In this document: piece after piece, positions 9,080-18,428 of the stretch
How positions within the stretch are numbered: the stretch's first letter is position 1
How the letters are laid out: every line of letters begins with the position of its first letter
Origin: Stieleria mannarensis
Lineage (GTDB): Bacteria > Planctomycetota > Planctomycetia > Pirellulales > Pirellulaceae
Length of the DNA: 64,000 nucleotides
NCBI RefSeq assembly: GCF_014154935.1
Contig: NZ_JACEHH010000015.1
Location: 113,858-177,857, forward strand
Reading direction: 5' to 3'
Program-made: the position numbers and the translations under genes
The notes under the pieces: model-generated
What the model saw: the letters and a program-made list of their open reading frames with translations, nothing else
Database searches by the model: none
Told to the model about the DNA's origin: nothing

Positions 9080-10120
9080 CTACGCGATCGGCGTCTTGCT
9101 GTTTTCGCCGGCCTGCTCGATCACGTATTTGGGGACGGCATAGCCGGGCAGCGAGCGGCGCAGTTGCTCGATGATCTGTTTGCCACGCTCGATGTCCACC
9201 CAAAAGTGGCTGGCACCGCGGACGCGATCGAGTTGATGCAGGTAGTAGGGCAGCACGCCCGAATTGACCAATTTCAGCGACAACTCGCTCAGCGCCTCGG
9301 CGGAGTCGTTCACTCCGGCCAATAGAACAGCCTGATTCAGCACCGAGACCCCCGCCCGCCTCATCCGTTCAAACGTGGCAACGACGTGTTCGTCGATCTC
9401 TTGGGCGTGGTTGCTGTGCACGACCACCCAGACGGCCAACCGCGACCGATCGAGTCGCTCGGCAAGTTCCGCGGTGATGCGTTGAGGAATCGCGATCGGC
9501 AGTCGGGTGTGAATCCGCAGCCGACGGACATGGTCGATCGCTTCGATCCGACCGATCAAATCCGACAACACGCCGTCGGTCAACGTCAGCGGGTCGCCAC
9601 CGCTGAGCAGGACTTCGTGGATTTCGTTGTGGTCTTGGATGTAACGCAGCGCCGGCGCCCACGACTGGGTTCGCGATCCGCTTTCGGAATACGGGAATTC
9701 GCGTCGAAAACAGTAGCGACAATGCACCGCACAGGCCCCGTGGGTGACGATCAGCGCACGTCCGTCGTACTTGTGCAGTAACCCGCCGCCACGCTGGGCT
9801 TGCAAATCGCCGACGGGATCGGAAACAAATCCGGGGCGATCGGTCAGTTCCTCGGCCGTGGCCAGCACCTGGCGCAGGATCGGGTCGCCGGGATCGCCGG
9901 GGGTGATCCGCGAGGCAAGTTCGAGGGGCACGAAGGTCGCAAACGCCTCGGCATGGTCCGCCCGCCCGTCCGGGGCCAATCCCAGATACTGTCGCAATTG
10001 GGCCTGGGAACGGATCGCACGCTTCATCGCCGTCTGCCAACCGACTGGGCCGGCGGAGGCGGAGAAACGGGCCGCGTTTCCCCGCGGCGGAGCGGTCGAG
10101 GAGCAATCAGGGGGCGACAT
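9080..10120 (-). CDS. epmB: EF-P (R)-beta-lysylation protein EpmB, radical SAM lysine 2,3-aminomutase family
   Basis: 346 residues. EpmB converts (S)-alpha-lysine to (R)-beta-lysine, which EpmA attaches to elongation factor P. The radical SAM cluster motif CAVHCRYC has cysteines at 130, 134 and 137, and LLSGGDPL follows. The C-terminal GYAVPK region keeps the Lys expected to bind PLP, and the tail GENSKTP matches E. coli EpmB, as does GLLHKYDGRAL before the cluster. The start at 10120 (MSPPDC) was chosen because a longer frame would run into efp. The gene is divergent from efp, its predicted target, with 158 bp between starts, which supports the assignment over a plain lysine 2,3-aminomutase. 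No epmA is seen in the window. Confidence 0.93.
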   Translation of the reverse strand: MSPPDCSSTAPPRGNAARFSASAGPVGWQTAMKRAIRSQAQLRQYLGLAPDGRADHAEAFATFVPLELASRITPGDPGDPILRQVLATAEELTDRPGFVSDPVGDLQAQRGGGLLHKYDGRALIVTHGACAVHCRYCFRREFPYSESGSRTQSWAPALRYIQDHNEIHEVLLSGGDPLTLTDGVLSDLIGRIEAIDHVRRLRIHTRLPIAIPQRITAELAERLDRSRLAVWVVVHSNHAQEIDEHVVATFERMRRAGVSVLNQAVLLAGVNDSAEALSELSLKLVNSGVLPYYLHQLDRVRGASHFWVDIERGKQIIEQLRRSLPGYAVPKYVIEQAGENSKTPIA

Positions 10121-10278
10121 GAATTCGGTCCGAGGGCGGTTTCTGGCGGTTGAGGGAAAACTAGCGTCTACCCGGTCGGGACAAAACCGCCCGCGATCGG
10201 TAAACTCTCGCCCCGTTGGGAGTCGTTGAAACTCCTCTCGACCCCCCAAAAGTCTGTATCACGGAGCCGGACAAACCG

Positions 10279-10848
10279 ATGGCAACTTACAACACCAGCG
10301 ATTTCCGAAAAGGGCTGAAGGTCCAAATCGATGGAGAACCTTACCTGATGACGGACATGCAGTTCGTCAAGCCGGGCAAAGGAAACGCTCTCTACAAATG
10401 CAAACTGAAGAACTTGATCCGGGGAACCACGCTGGACCGGACCTACAAGGGCGGTGATTCACTGGAAGCCGCAGACGTGCAAACGACCGACGTTTCGTTT
10501 CTGTATCGCCAAGGCGAAGATTACGTGTTCATGCACCAAGAGACCTTCGAGCAGTACGAAGTGCCTGATAAAGTCGCCGGAGACATCTGGAAGTACCTCA
10601 AGGACGGCATGGTCTGCACGATGACCACGTACAACTCCAACCCGATCATCGTCGAACCGCCCACCATGGTCGAACTGGAAGTGACCGACTGTGCCCCCGG
10701 GGCCAAAGGTGACACGGCGACCAACGTCACCAAACCGGCCACGGTCGAAACCGGAGCGGAATTTATCGTCCCCGGATTCATCAAGACCGGAAACGTGATC
10801 AAAGTCGACACGCGGACGGGCGAGTACAGCGAACGCGTCAGCAACTAG
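10279..10848 (+). CDS. efp: Elongation factor P
   Basis: 189 residues. EF-P relieves ribosome stalling at polyproline stretches. The N-terminal KOW-like domain contains FVKPGKGNA with Lys34 at the tip, the residue that EpmA/EpmB beta-lysylate. The C-terminal OB domain keeps GDTATNVTKPATVETGA and VIKVDTRTGEY, the family signature. The ATG at 10279 gives MATYNTSDFRKG, matching the family start; an upstream in-frame start at 10216 would add 21 unlikely residues. epmB lies divergently upstream, and mgtE starts 10 bp downstream. Confidence 0.97.
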   Translation: MATYNTSDFRKGLKVQIDGEPYLMTDMQFVKPGKGNALYKCKLKNLIRGTTLDRTYKGGDSLEAADVQTTDVSFLYRQGEDYVFMHQETFEQYEVPDKVAGDIWKYLKDGMVCTMTTYNSNPIIVEPPTMVELEVTDCAPGAKGDTATNVTKPATVETGAEFIVPGFIKTGNVIKVDTRTGEYSERVSN

Positions 10849-10857
10849 GCTCCCTCC

Positions 10858-12204
10858 ATGGTCAACCCTCTCCTACTGCCAGAACTTCGAGAGATGTTGG
10901 CCGAAAACAATACGGCCGAACTGGTCGAATTCTGCACGGCCCTCAATCCCGGGCGAACCGCAGAGTTCATGGAGGGGTTGGACGATGTCGATCTGTGGTC
11001 GGTGCTGCAGTACGCCGACCTGGATCGACGTGCGGAGATCTTTTCGTACTTCGAGGACCAGCGGCAAGTCGAATTGCTGCGGACCCAGGAACCGCGCGAA
11101 GTCGCCGCGCTGGTGGACCGAATCGCGTCGGACGATCGCGTCGACCTGATCCAGCAACTGCCGCCGGCGCGGGTCCAGTCGATCCTGCCGCTGTTGCCGG
11201 TCGAGGACCGCCGCGACATCTTGCGTCTGTGTTCCTACGAAGAAGGCACCGCGGGCGCGTTGATGACGTCCGAGGTCGCGATGCTGGCCGAGTCGTTGAC
11301 GGTGTCCGACGCGTTGGAGGCACTGGGCAAACAAGCCAGCGAATTGGAAACGATCTACTACCTGTACGTCGTCGACAATGACAACCTGCTGCGGGGCATC
11401 GTTTCGACACGACAACTCGTGTCCTCCCTTTCACGCCCCCACCGCACCCTGGGCGAGATGATGGAAACCGATGTCATCGTCGCCGAAGTGGACGAGGACC
11501 AGGAATCGGTCGCCGAGAAGGTCGAACGGTTCAACTTGCTGGCGATCCCCGTCGTCGATTCGGGCCGACAGCTGCTGGGCATCATCACACACGACGACGT
11601 GATCGACGTCGTCCGCGAAGAGTTGACCGAAGACGCCCACCGGATCGCGGCGGTCGAACCGCTGGAAGAAAACTATCTGCGGATCGGATTGTTGAATCTG
11701 TCCTGGAAACGCGGGATCTGGCTGATCATCCTGTTTTTCGCCGCCTTGCTGACCGCGTTCGCCCTGGAGCATTATCATGATGAACTTCAGGACTACATCT
11801 GGTTGGTGTCGTTCATCCCGCTGATCATCAGCGCCGGCGGCAATTCGGGCAGCCAATCGGCGACGCTGGTGATCACCGCGCTGACCAGCGGGCATGTGGA
11901 GCTCAAGGATTGGGGGACCGTGATCCGACGCGAGGTGATCGTTTCCGGTGTGTTAGGTATCTTCCTTTCGACGATCGGATACTCCGTCGCCGTGTTCATG
12001 GCTCCCACCGCATTCGCCGCGTTGGTGATCCCGATGACCTTGCTGGCGGTGATCATCGTCGGTTGTTTCTTCGGCGCCGCGTTGCCGCTGATCTTCCAAA
12101 AACTCGGCCTCGACCCGGCCATGATGAGCAACCCCTTCGTCGCCGGCATCGTCGACATCCTGGGCATCGTGATCTACATCAACATCGCCCGCGTCATGCT
12201 CTAA
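10858..12204 (+). CDS. mgtE: Magnesium transporter MgtE
   Basis: 448 residues, the usual MgtE length. The order is an N-terminal helical superfamily domain (residues about 1-130), two CBS domains (about 135-255, with GALMTSEV and LLGIITHDDVIDVV), then a five-helix membrane domain. The pore helix motifs are present: GGNSGSQSATLV and NPFVAGIVDILG, the latter carrying the conserved Asp of the selectivity region. The protein is a homodimeric Mg2+ channel gated by cytoplasmic Mg2+ through the N and CBS domains. It begins 10 bp after the efp stop, so cotranscription is likely. Its last 21 bases with the stop codon are duplicated downstream at 12324. Confidence 0.95.
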   Translation: MVNPLLLPELREMLAENNTAELVEFCTALNPGRTAEFMEGLDDVDLWSVLQYADLDRRAEIFSYFEDQRQVELLRTQEPREVAALVDRIASDDRVDLIQQLPPARVQSILPLLPVEDRRDILRLCSYEEGTAGALMTSEVAMLAESLTVSDALEALGKQASELETIYYLYVVDNDNLLRGIVSTRQLVSSLSRPHRTLGEMMETDVIVAEVDEDQESVAEKVERFNLLAIPVVDSGRQLLGIITHDDVIDVVREELTEDAHRIAAVEPLEENYLRIGLLNLSWKRGIWLIILFFAALLTAFALEHYHDELQDYIWLVSFIPLIISAGGNSGSQSATLVITALTSGHVELKDWGTVIRREVIVSGVLGIFLSTIGYSVAVFMAPTAFAALVIPMTLLAVIIVGCFFGAALPLIFQKLGLDPAMMSNPFVAGIVDILGIVIYINIARVML

Positions 12205-12454
12205 CGCTTTGATAACACCTCGTTCTTAGGTAGCGGAACTCGCCAAGAGTTTCGCCTCCGCGGCGCCTCCGCGGCGGCCGCGCGGCCGAAAGCCTTCGCG
12301 GCTTCCGCTACCTCCAAGCCCGACATCGCCCGCGTCATGCTCTAACGCTTTGGTAACACGTCGTTTTTAGGTAGCGGAACTCGCCAAGAGTTTCGCCTCC
12401 GCGGCGCCGCGCGGCGGCCGCGCGGCCGAAAGCCTTCGCGGCTTCCGCTACCTC
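12183..12454. repeat. 141-bp-period duplication of the mgtE 3' end plus palindromic repeat
   Basis: Two copies begin at 12183 and 12324. Each starts with the last codons and stop of mgtE (catcgcccgcgtcatgctct), then a short linker, then a complete palindromic element (12230-12311 and 12371-12451) with gtagcggaa/ttccgctac ends and a very GC-rich loop. The second copy has small changes in the linker (gataacacct versus ggtaacacgt). The remainder of the gap to fumC (12455-12597) shows no feature. Confidence 0.92.
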
Positions 12455-12597
12455 GAAACGCGGCCCCGCGGCCCCGCGACACCGCGGCGCCCGCCTCGAC
12501 CGAAGCGTGCATCGCCGCACACCAATTCTCAACTCCTGTTGCCGGCGGTAAACTTCGGGGGACCCAATTCTTTCCTCCAACCGCGACCGCAACAGCC

Positions 12598-14022
<1,425 letters not shown>

Positions 14023-14455
14023 ACAACACGCGCTGGTGTCCAGGCTTTAGCCGCACAGGGTCGCTGCTTGGGACGTCGACTTTATAAGTGACGGATTTGT
14101 TCGTAGCGGAAGTCGCCAAGACTTTCGTGTTCGCGAGGCGAAAGCGACTCTGCTCGGGCGAGCCCTCTCTGGCGTTTGCTCGCTGGCATTTGCTCGCTGG
14201 CATTTGCGTGCTGTGCACACGCCGTCTCTCCCATAGCATTGACGCCTGTACTATTTACCATGGCTCCCTTCTCCCCCGGCTTTGCGCACAGAGAAGGGCT
14301 GGGGATGAGGGGAGCCATGCCCTGAATTGCGGACCGATTTATGTAAACGCCGTCTCTCCCAGGGGGAGAGAATTTAGAGGTGGACCGAAGTTGCACCAAT
14401 ACAATCGACGTCCCGCGCAGCGACGGAAATCGCCTCAAGGCTAAACACCAACCTC
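14023..14455. repeat. Convergent intergenic gap filled by two repeat types
   Basis: No gene is seen. From 14087 a block starting agtgacggatttg leads into a palindrome half (gtagcggaagtcgccaag, from 14103) and then copies of tggcatttgctcgc and acgccgtct. The same block order occurs at 63912 to the right edge of the window. At about 14262-14316 lies a second element containing ctcccttctcccccggcttt with an inverted gagaaggg, also found at about 22286-22350. Confidence 0.75.
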
Positions 14456-15631
14456 TCACGCTTGCGAGGTCCCTTCGGTGCGACCGCGCCACGCGATTTG
14501 ACGGCCGGCGAGGTGATTGGCAAGTGCGATCCACTGCAATAACACGAACACCGTCGTCGCCGGCACATGACACAACGCACCGAACAACGATTGACGCAAC
14601 CGCACGACCGCTATCAATCGCGGCAAGTGGGCCAACACGATCGCGACACCGGAAATCGCGATCGCGACGGAATGGTTCTCCGCGACCGAAAGCACCAGCG
14701 CGACCAGCGGCAACACGCTCGCCCCGAGAAGCAGCACGCTAAAAACGACGATCAGTTTTGGGGCGGCGATGCCTTCGGTCGCGTTCTTCAGCACACCGCG
14801 AACCACTTCAGTCGCCCCGCGATACATCCGGCACTCGGCCAAGTCGGTTCCGTCAACGACGTCGGTCATGAGGCCTGCTGACCGATATGTCCGCGGCAGC
14901 TTGACGCCGTCGTGTCGCGACGACTTGATCGCTTCGTGCGTGCCGGCGTTCTCGTAATCCTGACGCGATGTCAAGAACAACTGCCCGCAGCCGGCCGCCA
15001 AGCCGGTGTCGGGGTGGGAACGCATGCGCGAGAATGGCAAGTAGCACAACAGGATGTAGTGCATCATCGGGATCAGCCATTTTTCGAGCCATGTTCCGGT
15101 GATCTGGTGCGGAAACGTACTTAGAAGCCCGACTCCGGTTTCATCGTGATACGAAATCAACTGAAACAACGCGTCGGGTGCCAGTCGCACATCGGCATCC
15201 AAGAACACGAACCGGTCGTACGTGGCGGCTGCCGCGAGCTGCCAGCACGCGTGTTGCTTGCCATTCCAGCCGGCCGGCAAGGGGCGTCCGTGAATCAGTC
15301 GCACGCGCTGGTCGGCTTGCCCCAGCTGAGCGACGATCTCTGCGGTGGCATCGGTTGAGTCATCATCCAGCACGATCACTTCGGTGGTCACCTTCTCGCT
15401 CGCAAGCGCCGCTTCAACGCATCGGCCGATGGCGGATGCTTCATCGCGGGCAGGAATCAGAATCGAGACGCAAGGCTCTGGGGGGGCATCGTCAGACGGG
15501 GATTGGCTTAAGCCTGGACACCAACGGAGACCAACCGCGCCGAGGCATTGAAATAGCGACAAATTGGCCAGGAACATGACGGCCGGCAATGCGGTCAAGG
15601 CGAATGCAGCGATCGCGAGGAACAGGGTCAT
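14456..15631 (-). CDS. Family 2 glycosyltransferase, CrtQ/HpnB-like (carotenoid glycosylation proposed)
   Basis: 391 residues: one N-terminal membrane segment, a GT-A domain and two or three C-terminal membrane segments. Motifs are SILIPARDEASAIGRC, VLDDDST, PAGWNGKQHACWQLA and the metal-binding VFLDADVRL (DxD). This layout is shared by HpnB-type transferases and by CrtQ, which glucosylates diaponeurosporenoic acid in staphyloxanthin synthesis. Its start overlaps the stop of the acyltransferase by 4 bp (ATGA), so the two are translationally coupled. With the desaturase and aldehyde dehydrogenase upstream, a carotenoid acid substrate is the best inference. Confidence 0.8.
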   Translation of the reverse strand: MTLFLAIAAFALTALPAVMFLANLSLFQCLGAVGLRWCPGLSQSPSDDAPPEPCVSILIPARDEASAIGRCVEAALASEKVTTEVIVLDDDSTDATAEIVAQLGQADQRVRLIHGRPLPAGWNGKQHACWQLAAAATYDRFVFLDADVRLAPDALFQLISYHDETGVGLLSTFPHQITGTWLEKWLIPMMHYILLCYLPFSRMRSHPDTGLAAGCGQLFLTSRQDYENAGTHEAIKSSRHDGVKLPRTYRSAGLMTDVVDGTDLAECRMYRGATEVVRGVLKNATEGIAAPKLIVVFSVLLLGASVLPLVALVLSVAENHSVAIAISGVAIVLAHLPRLIAVVRLRQSLFGALCHVPATTVFVLLQWIALANHLAGRQIAWRGRTEGTSQA

Positions 15632-16503
15632 TGAAACTGGCCCCCGTGGCTGGCGCGAAACTTCTTACCCGTCAACATTGCTTTGACGCGTCGACACGAA
15701 TCGTACACCCAACCGCCGCCGCGGGCACCGCTTAGCAGGTTGTCGAACGGCTCGCTGGAGCGTGAGATCGTCAACCGGGAAAGGTGCGTTTGTGCGTTTC
15801 TAAGTCCGCCGGCCAGGTGCTTGGCCCAGTCCGGTTTGGACCAATCCGGGTGGTCTGCCGTGCGGATCGGCGTTCCCAGCGAGATCAAACAGACCGGCAA
15901 ACGCTCGTCCCAGAACGCATACTCCAACGCCAACGGCAGCGCGATCGCATCGTCGGTTCGTTTGCACAGGTGTGACAGTCCGGGCATCAACTCGGCACCG
16001 TGGTCACGGACATCGGCAAAGCGACCTTCCGGCGTCATCCAGATGGCCGAGTCGGGCTGATTCAGAATCGAGACGCTGTTCTTTAAAAACGCAGCGGCAC
16101 CGGAGGCACTGGAGAGTTTGACGCCGTAGAACCCCAGTTTTTCAAACACACTGTATTGCTCCAATGCATCAGCATCGATCGGCGCAAAAAAGTGACGCTC
16201 GGGAAACAGCGTTCGGTGCAAAAAATGTGCGATCAGCGGATCCCACCAGGAAGGATGGTTCGCATAGATGATCAACGGCGTGCCCCGCGCGAAATCCGGT
16301 GACGGATGCGTCGCCCGATCGATGGCGATGGAATGAAAATGGCGTCGCAGGTAGGGACGCAAAAAGGCGTGGAAACCGCCCAGAAACCAGGCGGCCGGTT
16401 TCTTGACCAACAGCGTGTCGTCGGTCGATGCTTGCTCGGGAGCCTTTGCCATGAAGTCGGTCACGTTGGGGGCGAAACCGAGATACTCGGTGCTTTGTTT
16501 CAA
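15628..16503 (-). CDS. PlsC-type acyltransferase, CrtO-like role proposed
   Basis: 291 residues with a glycerolphosphate-acyltransferase fold. The HxxxxD motif is HPSWWD (His83, Asp88) and the third motif is PEGRFAD; there is no clear signal peptide. Family members acylate lysophospholipids or other hydroxyls. In this position, between a CrtI-type enzyme and a CrtQ-like glycosyltransferase, the likely role is to esterify the sugar of a glycosyl-carotenoid, as CrtO does in staphyloxanthin. The protein is not clearly homologous to staphylococcal CrtO, so this is a role inference only. The stop overlaps the glycosyltransferase start by 4 bp. Confidence 0.78.
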   Translation of the reverse strand: MKQSTEYLGFAPNVTDFMAKAPEQASTDDTLLVKKPAAWFLGGFHAFLRPYLRRHFHSIAIDRATHPSPDFARGTPLIIYANHPSWWDPLIAHFLHRTLFPERHFFAPIDADALEQYSVFEKLGFYGVKLSSASGAAAFLKNSVSILNQPDSAIWMTPEGRFADVRDHGAELMPGLSHLCKRTDDAIALPLALEYAFWDERLPVCLISLGTPIRTADHPDWSKPDWAKHLAGGLRNAQTHLSRLTISRSSEPFDNLLSGARGGGWVYDSCRRVKAMLTGKKFRASHGGQFQ

Positions 16504-16545
16504 TTCGAGCCCAGCAGTCGTAGTTTAGCGGAGCCTGGGTTTCGG

Positions 16546-16624
16546 GTAGCGGAACTCGCCAAGAGTTTCGCTTTGGCGCGGCGACGCCGTACCGGGGGGC
16601 GAAAGCCTTGGCGGCTTCCGCTAC
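16546..16624. repeat. Complete palindromic element (GTAGCGGAA family) inside the carotenoid gene set
   Basis: The arms are gtagcggaactcgccaagag plus tttcgc on the left and gcgaaag plus ccttggcggcttccgctac on the right. They match at 22 of 26 paired positions around a GC-rich loop. The element lies between the desaturase stop and the acyltransferase start, so a transcript crossing it would form a strong intercistronic hairpin. Confidence 0.9.
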
Positions 16625-16725
16625 GACACGCCCCCGCAAATCGAATTGTGGTCGTTTACCTGGTTCGCGTCATTGTTTCCCGACATGGGGCACGAACGCT
16701 AGCGCCGACCAGCGGATCATACGAT

Positions 16726-18309
16726 CTAGGACGCCAGCGGCGTCAGTTTGCCTCCACGGGCGTCCTGGTCCAGCGAGTCCGCGGCAATCCAACCGCTCAT
16801 CATCACCATCGGCATGCCGGGCCCGGGATGCGCCGCTCCGCCGGCCAAGTACAACCCGCTGACGTCCTTGCGACGATTGCCGGGCTTGAACGCGCCGACG
16901 TACTTGCCGTGGCTGGCCAGCCCATAGATTGCACCGTTCAGCACGCGATAGCGGTTGTGGATGCCCTCGGGAGTCAACGAGGCTTCATGGACGATCGCAT
17001 CACGAATCCCCTTGGTCCCCGCACACGACTCCATCTTGTCCAATATCAATTCGCGATACTCCGGCAACATCCGTTTCCAATCATGGTGCGGGCGAAGGTA
17101 AGGCGTGTGAACCAGGATGTACAGCGCCTCGCAACCCTCCGGTGCGACCTCGGGTTCGCTGATCGCCGGGGCGCACACGTACGCCGTCGGGTCGGGGGCC
17201 GGTTCACCACGGTCATAGATGTATTCGAATTCCGTTTCGGGGTCTTTCGAAAACACGAAGTTGTGGTGCAACAGTTGCTCGTAGCGTCGGTTCAGTCCCA
17301 GGTACAACACGACGCCGCTGCAGGCCGGTGAGTAGCGGTTGCTCTTTTCGAATCGCGTCGACTGGGGCGTGTCTTGCAACAGTTCACGGTACGTGCGAAC
17401 CGCGTCGCAGTTGCTGACCACGGCGTCGCAGGGCAGGGTTTCACCGGAGGCCGTGATCACCCCGGTCACGCGGCTGCCGCTGGTTTGGATTCGCATCACG
17501 TCCACCCCCGTGCGGACGTCCACCCCCAGTTCGACCGCCAGCTTGCAAAGCGCCTCGGGGACCGCCCGCGTTCCGCCGACGGGATACCAGATGCCTTCCT
17601 CGGTCTGCATGTGGGCGATGCTGCACAGCACCGCCGGCGACGCATAGGGCGACGAACCGACATACTGGGTGAAGTGGTCCATCATCTGGGCCACGCGGGC
17701 GTCGGGAACATGGGATCGAACCACCGACGCGACACTTTTCCCCATCCGCAGCGACATCACATCCTTCAGCACCTTTAACGAGAACGCGCCACCGACGTCC
17801 ATCGTGTCGGCCAGCCCGCCGATCGACCGCCAAAAGAAAAAACGGTCCGACACGCCGTGCAGGTGTTCGCTCAGCCCGATGAACTTTTCGTAGCCTTCGG
17901 CGTTGACGTCATCGCCCGTGAATTCTCGCAGTCGCGCCTTCATTTCCGGCGTGCTGGAAACAAGATCCAAAACCGAGTTCTCACCGACGTTGCCGCCTTT
18001 GCCATCGCTTTCAAAAAAACACCGCCATTGCGGATCCAGCGGCAGGATTTCCAGGTAGTCCTCCAGCTTGCGGTCCGCTTCGGCGAACACCCGTTTCAGG
18101 ACACTGGGCACGGTCAAGATCGTCGGCCCCATGTCGAACCGATACCCGTCGGCGCGATGCTGGGCGGCCTTTCCGCCCACCCAGTCGTTCTTGTCCAACA
18201 ATGTCACCTGGTGCCCGCGTGCGGCGAGCACACAGGCGCTCGAAAGCCCCGCCAGACCGCTACCGACGACGACGACGTTCAATGAATTCGAATCGGCTGC
18301 AATCATCAT
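16726..18309 (-). CDS. CrtI-family carotenoid desaturase/oxidase (CrtN/CrtP type)
   Basis: 527 residues. The FAD-binding GxGxxG is GSGLAG (residues 16-21), followed by LLDKNDWVGGKAAQ. The C-terminal bacterial phytoene-desaturase signature is complete (LYLAGGAAHPGPGMPMVMMSG spans its core). Family members desaturate phytoene or diapophytoene, or oxidise the terminal methyl group of C30 carotenoids (CrtP). The neighbouring aldehyde dehydrogenase argues for the oxidase role, in which a terminal aldehyde is produced. No phytoene or dehydrosqualene synthase gene is in the window. The gene lies between the aldehyde dehydrogenase (119 bp upstream) and the acyltransferase. Confidence 0.88.
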   Translation of the reverse strand: MMIAADSNSLNVVVVGSGLAGLSSACVLAARGHQVTLLDKNDWVGGKAAQHRADGYRFDMGPTILTVPSVLKRVFAEADRKLEDYLEILPLDPQWRCFFESDGKGGNVGENSVLDLVSSTPEMKARLREFTGDDVNAEGYEKFIGLSEHLHGVSDRFFFWRSIGGLADTMDVGGAFSLKVLKDVMSLRMGKSVASVVRSHVPDARVAQMMDHFTQYVGSSPYASPAVLCSIAHMQTEEGIWYPVGGTRAVPEALCKLAVELGVDVRTGVDVMRIQTSGSRVTGVITASGETLPCDAVVSNCDAVRTYRELLQDTPQSTRFEKSNRYSPACSGVVLYLGLNRRYEQLLHHNFVFSKDPETEFEYIYDRGEPAPDPTAYVCAPAISEPEVAPEGCEALYILVHTPYLRPHHDWKRMLPEYRELILDKMESCAGTKGIRDAIVHEASLTPEGIHNRYRVLNGAIYGLASHGKYVGAFKPGNRRKDVSGLYLAGGAAHPGPGMPMVMMSGWIAADSLDQDARGGKLTPLAS

Positions 18310-18428
18310 GAAAACTCGTGGAGGAGGCTTTTAATGGAAGTGTACCTGGCCAGGAAGCCTCCACGGTAGATCCCCGCAACGCAGCGAGGAGAGACAGCCT
18401 GGAAGGGCTGCCGTACGTGGAGAATCGT

